Source of the DNA: Acidobacteriota bacterium
Lineage (GTDB): Bacteria > Acidobacteriota > Terriglobia > Terriglobales > Acidobacteriaceae
Assembly: GCA_021781795.1 (NCBI GenBank)
Contig: JAJXWA010000001.1
Span: 372,001 to 436,000, forward strand
Direction: 5' to 3'
Length of the DNA stretch: 64,000 nucleotides
Shown here in pieces: positions 59,366 through 64,000 of the stretch. The notes beneath the pieces are model-generated. The model did not search any database. It was not told where the DNA came from and saw only the letters and a program-made list of their open reading frames with translations. Numbering within the stretch: position 1 is the first letter of the stretch; each line of letters begins with the position of its first letter. The position numbers were made by a program, and so were the translations under genes.

Positions 59366-60360
59366 GCCGCCTTCCCTGTAGAGCTGGCCCGCAGGCGGAA
59401 AAATGGAAGTAGCTTGCCACTCACAGCGCGAAGCACCAGCGCGAGCTTGGTGGCATTCGAGAGCGAAGGGCGGGCGCGGAGCACGTCGTAGTCCTGTTGC
59501 TCGATGGCGCGCAGGATGGCGAGGCCGCCGCGGCTGAAGAGGTCGAGATCGAGCGCGAGCTCGCGGCCCACCATGCCGATGAGCGGAAGTCCCTGCTCAA
59601 AGAGGCTGCGGGCGAAGTCGACTTCGTGTTTGAGCAAGGCTCTGAATTCTGGTGTTGCGACAGCGTCGGCGATGGTCTGGTCGCTCACGCCAAAGCGCTG
59701 CATATCTTCCTGCGGGAGATAGACGCGATCCTTCTTCCAGTCGACGCGGATGTCTTGCCAGAAGTTGGCGAGTTGCAGCGCGGAGCAGGTGGCGTCAGAG
59801 AGCCGGAAGCGCTCTTCATCGGCGTATCCGCAGATGTAAAGCACAAGCCGGCCGACGGGATTGGCCGAATAGCGGCAGTAGCCGAGAACTTCCTGCATGG
59901 TGCGATAGCGCGTGATGGTCTGATCCTGGCGGAAGGCTGCGAGCAGATCGGCGAAAGGCTCTTTGGGAATGGAGCAGGCGCGAATCGTCTCGGCCAGCGC
60001 GACAAAGACCGGATGGTGAGCGCGGCCTTCATAGCAGGCGTCGAGTTCGCGGCCCCACCAGTCGAGTAAGGCCAGCGACGCGTCGCGGTCACCGACCTCA
60101 TCCCCGAGATCGTCGGAGACGCGGCAGTACGCATAGACGGCGTGGAAGTGAGGAATCAGCGGCTTGGGCAGGAACCACGTGGCGACGTGGAAGTTTTCAT
60201 AGTGCGACTCTGCCAACTGCCTGCACCAGGTCTGCGCCTCTGCAAGCGAAGGCATGGTATCCGGCATGCGATACGATGCCGGAAGCGCAGCCCAACCGCG
60301 CGCGAGCAGGGTAGCTTGCGTGCTGGCGTCCTGAGTTGCGTGCAACGTCGCGGGAGTCAT
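59362..60360 (-). CDS. hpnC: Hydroxysqualene synthase HpnC
   Basis: Converts presqualene diphosphate to hydroxysqualene. 332-aa squalene/phytoene synthase family protein with YCRVSDDLGDEVGD (the first Asp-rich motif, ~78-91) and LANFWQDIRVDWKKDRVYLPQEDMQRFG (second motif, ~202-229), and the opening HYENFHVATWFLPKPLIPHFHAVYAYCR seen in HpnC. ATG at 60360, 8 nt after the dehydrogenase gene upstream, and its stop overlaps the hpnD start by 4 nt. HpnC lies upstream of HpnD and HpnE, as in most hopanoid producers. Confidence 0.95.
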   Translation of the reverse strand: MTPATLHATQDASTQATLLARGWAALPASYRMPDTMPSLAEAQTWCRQLAESHYENFHVATWFLPKPLIPHFHAVYAYCRVSDDLGDEVGDRDASLALLDWWGRELDACYEGRAHHPVFVALAETIRACSIPKEPFADLLAAFRQDQTITRYRTMQEVLGYCRYSANPVGRLVLYICGYADEERFRLSDATCSALQLANFWQDIRVDWKKDRVYLPQEDMQRFGVSDQTIADAVATPEFRALLKHEVDFARSLFEQGLPLIGMVGRELALDLDLFSRGGLAILRAIEQQDYDVLRARPSLSNATKLALVLRAVSGKLLPFFRLRASSTGKAA

Positions 60361-60368
60361 GGCTTGCC

Positions 60369-61610
60369 TCAGGGCACAATCGCGGTCTTGATTTCGCTGT
60401 TGCGGCTCATCAGCTTTTCGAAGACGCGGTTCAGTTCGTAGAGATGGGCGCGGCCGGTGATGAAGGCGCCGGCCTGGAAACGACCACTGGCGATGAGGTC
60501 CAGGGCCTTCTGGCAGATCGCCGGCGTGTGATGGAACGTGGCGCGCAGAGTGATATTGCTGTAGTGGATACGGTTGGTGTCAAGGTTGACGCGGGTGCCG
60601 ATGGCGCAGCCGCCAAAGAAGTTGACTGTGCCGCCCTTGCGCACCATCTCGACGGCCTCTTCCCATGCCTCGGGAACGCCCACTGCCTCAATCGCAATAT
60701 CGACACCGCGATCGTTGGGCGTGAAGGCGCGCGTCTCCTGAATGGCCTTGCGAATGGTGCTGGCCTGCACAACATGCGCCGCGCCCAACTGCTTTGCAGC
60801 TTCCACCTGGCCATCGTGCTTGACCACCGCGATGACCTCACAGCCGGCGAGGGCTGCGACATGGACCATCATGAGGCCCAGAGGACCACCGCCAATGACT
60901 GCGACGGTGTCGCCGGGGTGCGGATTTGTATCTTCAAAGCCGTTGACTGCGCAGGCCAGCGGCTCAGTGAGAGCGGCATGCTCCAGCGGAACATGATCGG
61001 GGACGCGCAATGTGTTCTTTGCGACGATGCGCGCCGGTATGCGGATGAACTCCGCGTAAGCGCCATTGTTGAAGAGCAGATCGTCGCAGAGGTTTTCCTG
61101 GTTGCGCTGGCAGAAGTAGCACTGACCGCAGGGTGCGGAGTTGAGCGCCACGACGCGTTGGCCGGGAGCGAAGTTGGTGACGCCTGCGCCCGCCTCGACG
61201 ACCGTTCCTGCGAGTTCATGACCGAAGAGAGCGGGCGGCACGATCATGCGGGCGTGATAGCCACGGCGAAAGACCTTGAGGTCTGTGCCGCAGGTGAGCG
61301 CGGCATCCACGCGGACGATCAGCTCGCCAACTTCTGCCCTGGGGACGGGAACGCTCTCGATGCGGATATCTTCACGGCCGTGGAGGACCGCGGCCTGCAT
61401 GGTGGCGCGGCCGTGATGGATGGCGGTTTCAACCGTGGCGCGGCCGTGATAGACGGCGCTCTCGACTGTCGCGCGGCCATGGTGGAGCACATCTTCCACA
61501 GTGGCACGACCGTGCTCGATCGCGGTTTCGACCGTGGCGCGGCCATGCTCGATCACGGTCTCAACCGTGGAGCGGCTGCGCTTGATTGCGTCTTTGACAG
61601 AGCGTGGCAT
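60369..61610 (-). CDS. Zinc alcohol dehydrogenase with six N-terminal 11-residue repeats
   Basis: 413 aa from ATG 61610. Residues ~72-413 are a medium-chain zinc dehydrogenase: LTCGTDLKVFRRGYH (catalytic Cys), FGHELAG (His, Glu), structural zinc Cys residues in CGQCYFCQRNQENLC, and the NAD fold VAVIGGGPLGLMMVHVAAL (GxGxxG). Residues 13-78 precede it as six tandem 11-residue units with consensus RATVETAIEHG, and the sixth unit (RATMQAAVLHG) runs into the family start (AAVLHGREDIRIE). The extra 66 residues look amphipathic and helical. Located in the hopanoid operon between a second dehydrogenase and hpnC; its substrate is unknown. Confidence 0.9.
   Translation of the reverse strand: MPRSVKDAIKRSRSTVETVIEHGRATVETAIEHGRATVEDVLHHGRATVESAVYHGRATVETAIHHGRATMQAAVLHGREDIRIESVPVPRAEVGELIVRVDAALTCGTDLKVFRRGYHARMIVPPALFGHELAGTVVEAGAGVTNFAPGQRVVALNSAPCGQCYFCQRNQENLCDDLLFNNGAYAEFIRIPARIVAKNTLRVPDHVPLEHAALTEPLACAVNGFEDTNPHPGDTVAVIGGGPLGLMMVHVAALAGCEVIAVVKHDGQVEAAKQLGAAHVVQASTIRKAIQETRAFTPNDRGVDIAIEAVGVPEAWEEAVEMVRKGGTVNFFGGCAIGTRVNLDTNRIHYSNITLRATFHHTPAICQKALDLIASGRFQAGAFITGRAHLYELNRVFEKLMSRNSEIKTAIVP
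61377..61574 (-). repeat. Six tandem 33-bp coding repeats (11-aa units)
   Basis: 198 bp made of six 33-bp in-frame units encoding RSTVETVIEHG, RATVETAIEHG, RATVEDVLHHG, RATVESAVYHG, RATVETAIHHG and RATMQAAVLHG. Units share most codons (GTGGCGCGGCC... on the plus strand). The last unit is part of the ordinary dehydrogenase N-terminus (xxAVLHG-x-ED), and the neighbouring gene has AVVYHG at the same place. So the array probably arose by repeated duplication of that start region. It is not a CRISPR: the units are contiguous and code for protein. Confidence 0.9.
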
Positions 61611-61617
61611 GAGCCCC

Positions 61618-62748
61618 CTACTCTGCTCCTGCGCCGGGAACAGGCTCAATCATAATCTTCATCGAGTCTGCATTGGGGTGCGAAGCCACTTCAATTGCGG
61701 GCACCGCGTCCTCGATGGAAAAACGGTGCGAGATGAGCTGCGTGAGATCAAAACCGCTGCGATAGCCGTTGAAGATAAGCGCGGTGACCTCGTCCAGGAT
61801 GGGGAAGGACGAGGAATACGAGCCGAGCAGCGTCTTCTCGTCGACGCAGACGGCGGCCGGGTCGATTGTCGCTTCACCGTGCTGGGTCTGCGCAAAGAGC
61901 ATGACCTTGCCTCCGGGGCGGGCGGCGTCCATGGCAGTGCGGATGAGCGCGGTACCGCCGACGGCCAGGATCACCGCATCGGCGCCGCGGCCTTCAGTTT
62001 CAGCGAAAACGCGCTCGACGACATTCTCAGTACCCGCGTGAATGGGATGCTTCAAGCCGAAGCGCGCCGCAATGGCGTGGCGCTCGGGATAGAGATCAGA
62101 AGTGAGCACCTTTGCGGCGAGGCGGCTGGCGAGCGCAGCGTGCATCAGGCCGATGGGGCCCTGGCCGATGACGAGGACGGTATCGTCGGGGGCGAGATTG
62201 AGCAGCTTGACGCCCTTCATCACGGTGTTGAGCGGCTCAATGAAGGCGGCCTGCTCGAAGGGAATGCCGTCGGGTATGCGAACGACTCCGCGATTATTGA
62301 CGACGAAATCCATGACGCGGATGTACTCGGCAAAGCCGCCGCCGGAGGGCTCAAAGCCCGCGGTGACGCCGACCTTCTTATAGAGCGGGCACTGCGCGGG
62401 CGTGCCTTTGCGGCAGTAGTAGCACTCGCCGCAGGGGACGTGGTGAAAGACCATGACGCGCTCGCCGACGCGATAGCTGGTAACGCCTTCGCCGACGGCG
62501 ACGATGGTTCCGGCCATCTCATGCCCGAAGATGCGCGGGGCGGAGTGGGAGCCGGTGTGAATCTTTTTGAGATCTGTGCCGCAGATGCCGCAGGTTGCGA
62601 TCTTGACGAGCAGTTCGCCCTTGCCGATGCGCGGAACCGGAACGGTCTCGACGCGCATGTCATTGACGCCGTGATAGACCACAGCGCGCATGGTGGAGGG
62701 AATTGCGGATTGAATGCGGCTTTCCACGCCGGAGATTTGCGTCGCCAT
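61618..62748 (-). CDS. Zinc-dependent alcohol dehydrogenase (threonine/sorbitol-dehydrogenase-like)
   Basis: 376-aa MDR-superfamily protein from ATG 62748. It has ATCGICGTDLKKIHTG (catalytic zinc Cys), FGHEMAGTI, structural Cys set PCGECYYCRKGTPAQC, and nucleotide loop VLVIGQGPIGLMHAAL. N-terminal residues 1-18 are an extra leader before the usual opening MRAVVYHGVNDMRVETVPVP. It is a paralogue of the repeat-bearing dehydrogenase 7 nt downstream. Both sit between hpnG and hpnC. They could act on hopanoid side-chain intermediates or simply be co-transcribed; nothing in the sequence fixes the substrate. Confidence 0.9.
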   Translation of the reverse strand: MATQISGVESRIQSAIPSTMRAVVYHGVNDMRVETVPVPRIGKGELLVKIATCGICGTDLKKIHTGSHSAPRIFGHEMAGTIVAVGEGVTSYRVGERVMVFHHVPCGECYYCRKGTPAQCPLYKKVGVTAGFEPSGGGFAEYIRVMDFVVNNRGVVRIPDGIPFEQAAFIEPLNTVMKGVKLLNLAPDDTVLVIGQGPIGLMHAALASRLAAKVLTSDLYPERHAIAARFGLKHPIHAGTENVVERVFAETEGRGADAVILAVGGTALIRTAMDAARPGGKVMLFAQTQHGEATIDPAAVCVDEKTLLGSYSSSFPILDEVTALIFNGYRSGFDLTQLISHRFSIEDAVPAIEVASHPNADSMKIMIEPVPGAGAE

Positions 62749-62770
62749 TCGAATTCTGATTTGACCTCGT

Positions 62771-63442
62771 CTACTGGAGAAAATCGCGAAGCTCTGCCGC
62801 GATGCCCTTGGCGGCCTGTTTACTATTTTCGCCCATATGCTTCAGTGCCTGCCAGTACCAGGGGCGGATAAGAGCATACAAAGTAAAGCTGGCGGTGCGG
62901 AAGCGGCCATCGTGCGCGAGAAAGGGATTCATGTCGGGCAGGCGGGCGTCGAGGGCGTCGCTGACGCCTTTGATGGCGTAAAAAGGAATGCCACGCATGG
63001 CGGCGAGACGGGCGATGGCAGCGGCCTCCATGTCGACCAAGGCGGCGTTGTAGGCAGAGGCGAGGCGACGTTTCTCTTCGGGGCCGGCGATGACGGGGCT
63101 GGTAACGAGCCAGTGATTCCCTGCTCCGGCATCGCATTGGAAGCGTTCGCCGGTGCGGGTATCGATGACGCCGCCGATGTTGTAGGCATGGCCTGCGGCG
63201 CATTGCGCGGTAAGGGCACCGGCCCAGCCAACGGAAAAGACGAGGTCGATGGGAGCGTCCTGCTCGATGGCGGCAAAGGCGCGCGATGCGGCGGCCTGGC
63301 CTGCACCTGCGCAGGCGGCGACATAGAGGTTGTCATCGCGATGGGCCCAGGTATGGACGCCGTTGCGGCGCTCGTGCTTCCAACCGTGGACGAGCGGCTT
63401 GAGCTCGGCGGGCATGGCGGCGATGATGGCGGTACGCGTCAT
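62771..63442 (-). CDS. hpnG: HpnG-type adenosylhopane nucleosidase (phosphorylase superfamily)
   Basis: 223-aa protein of the nucleoside phosphorylase (PNP/UDP) fold: an opening TAIIAAMPAELKPLVHGWK, FSVGWAGALTAQCAAGHAYNIGGVIDT (the GWAG phosphate/ribose motif), VDMEAAAIARLAAMRGIPFYAIKGVSDALD, where the VDMEAAA Glu binds the ribose and the SDALD Asp binds the base. HpnG removes adenine from adenosylhopane during bacteriohopanepolyol side-chain synthesis. Its start overlaps the hpnA stop by 4 nt. A general MTA/SAH nucleosidase is the alternative, but context favours HpnG. Confidence 0.85.
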   Translation of the reverse strand: MTRTAIIAAMPAELKPLVHGWKHERRNGVHTWAHRDDNLYVAACAGAGQAAASRAFAAIEQDAPIDLVFSVGWAGALTAQCAAGHAYNIGGVIDTRTGERFQCDAGAGNHWLVTSPVIAGPEEKRRLASAYNAALVDMEAAAIARLAAMRGIPFYAIKGVSDALDARLPDMNPFLAHDGRFRTASFTLYALIRPWYWQALKHMGENSKQAAKGIAAELRDFLQ

Positions 63443-64000
63443 CCCTGGGCCTGCGCGGATGCAGGCGGCGCGTAGCCGTTGGCGCGGAACCAGTCAATGG
63501 CGGCACGCATGGCGGGGTAGACGGGCACGATGCGGAAGCCGAGTTCCTGCTGGGCGCGGGCAGAGGAGGCGAACATCTTCTTGCGGCCCATGCGGACCTC
63601 TTCCAGCGTGGCGCGGGGCTCGTGGCCGAGGATGTGCCCTGTAATCCACTCTTCAAAGAAGGCGTAGGTGAGCGCGACGGCGAAGGGGACCTTCATGGTG
63701 GGCGATGGAATGCCGGTGATGGCAGACATCTTGTCGAGGATCTGCTTGAGGGTGAGGTTTTCTCCGCCGAGGATGTAGCGGCGGCCGGGCGTGCCGAGGG
63801 TAAGCGCGGCGACGTGGGCGCGGGCGACCTCCGCGACATCGACTAGGTTGAGGCCGGTGTCCATGTAGGCCGGGAATTTGTGGTTGAGGAAGTCGACGAA
63901 GATGCGGCCGGTGGGCGTTGGCTTGGCGTCCCATGCGCCAACGGGCGTGCTGGGGTTGAGGATGATGACCTGCTGGCCGTCCTGAGCGGCAGCGATGGCC
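63439..64000 (-). CDS. hpnA: Hopanoid-associated sugar epimerase HpnA, C-terminal part (cut by window end)
   Basis: The last ~187 codons of a minus-strand gene whose start lies beyond 64000. The visible part is the substrate-binding half of an extended short-chain dehydrogenase: VIILNPSTPVGAWDAKPTPTG, a hallmark of HpnA, then DTGLNLVDVAEVARAHVAALTLGTPGRRYILGGEN (spread over ~55-90 of the visible portion), and a C-terminal RAQQELGFRIVPVYPAMRAAIDWF segment. The NAD-binding half is outside the window. The 3' end overlaps hpnG by 4 nt. HpnA is thought to form or modify hopanoid sugar parts. Confidence 0.9.
   Translation of the reverse strand, partial: AIAAAQDGQQVIILNPSTPVGAWDAKPTPTGRIFVDFLNHKFPAYMDTGLNLVDVAEVARAHVAALTLGTPGRRYILGGENLTLKQILDKMSAITGIPSPTMKVPFAVALTYAFFEEWITGHILGHEPRATLEEVRMGRKKMFASSARAQQELGFRIVPVYPAMRAAIDWFRANGYAPPASAQAQG

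Noticed and set aside
61377..61574. Regular 33-bp spaced repeats that resemble a CRISPR array
   Set aside because: The units are contiguous, without spacers, and read through in frame as part of a dehydrogenase gene with a clear 11-residue protein repeat.
61501..62871. Long open frame opposite to the second dehydrogenase (456 codons)
   Set aside because: Same reason: antisense shadow of a gene with complete zinc and NAD motifs.

Overview
The window looks like chromosomal DNA from an acidobacterium, probably class Terriglobia, family Acidobacteriaceae. This is inferred from the GC-rich coding sequence, an Oar-type carboxypeptidase-like/TonB receptor, a DUF5666 protein, a complete squalene-making hopanoid block (hpnC/D/E) with hpnG and hpnA, and the general gene content. 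No rRNA, tRNA, transposase, integrase or CRISPR array was seen. Genes are densely packed. At least a dozen adjacent pairs share a 4-nt ATGA or GTGA stop/start overlap, so translational coupling is the usual operon style here.

Layout. 1-3363 (minus): a cytochrome c assembly/HemX-like membrane protein followed by hemA, hemC and the start of hemD; hemC carries an in-frame palindromic insertion. 3617-5378: a secreted SGNH hydrolase and a secreted HbpS/GlcG-like protein. 5473-12032 (plus): mutS, then a peptidoglycan-recycling trio (nagZ, anmK, peptide-binding lipoprotein). 12196-16436 (plus): DUF5666 protein and Oar-like receptor, both with glycine-rich stretches. 16493-19105 (minus): secreted GH2 beta-mannosidase. 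19198-24741: a GT4 glycosyltransferase, then what I consider the most interesting locus. This is a bufferin/Hvf-type RiPP operon made of a Cys-repeat precursor, a DUF692 (MNIO) maturase, a DUF2063 partner and a DoxX protein, next to a small membrane protein and an ECF sigma/anti-sigma pair.

24886-36248: zinc-ribbon protein, CCA-adding-type nucleotidyltransferase with a long charged tail, a hypothetical protein, lpxD and a small lipoprotein, a MASE1-PAS-GGDEF diguanylate cyclase, a secreted hypothetical, glutamate formimidoyltransferase, a PagL-like outer-membrane protein, yebC and a putative outer-membrane protein. 36320-41558: mazG, a GNAT acyltransferase and an enolase-superfamily OSBS/NSAR enzyme in one operon; prepilin peptidase; TPR protein; SET-domain protein. 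41689-45950: dnaX, ybaB, a Tat-exported metallo-beta-lactamase, recR, and a single-domain response regulator. 46215-50457: ABC ATPase, double permease and a Gfo/Idh/MocA oxidoreductase, without a binding protein.

50864-57015 (plus): an L-rhamnose catabolic cluster. RhaI isomerase makes L-rhamnulose, RhaB phosphorylates it, and a fused aldolase/dehydrogenase splits it and oxidises the lactaldehyde. An unusual regulator, an IclR-type HTH joined to a sugar-binding-protein domain, sits inside the cluster, and similar AT-rich sites occur near the candidate promoters. 57024-64000 (minus): hopanoid genes hpnA (cut by the window end), hpnG, two zinc alcohol dehydrogenases, hpnC, hpnD and hpnE. One dehydrogenase starts with six tandem 11-residue repeats.
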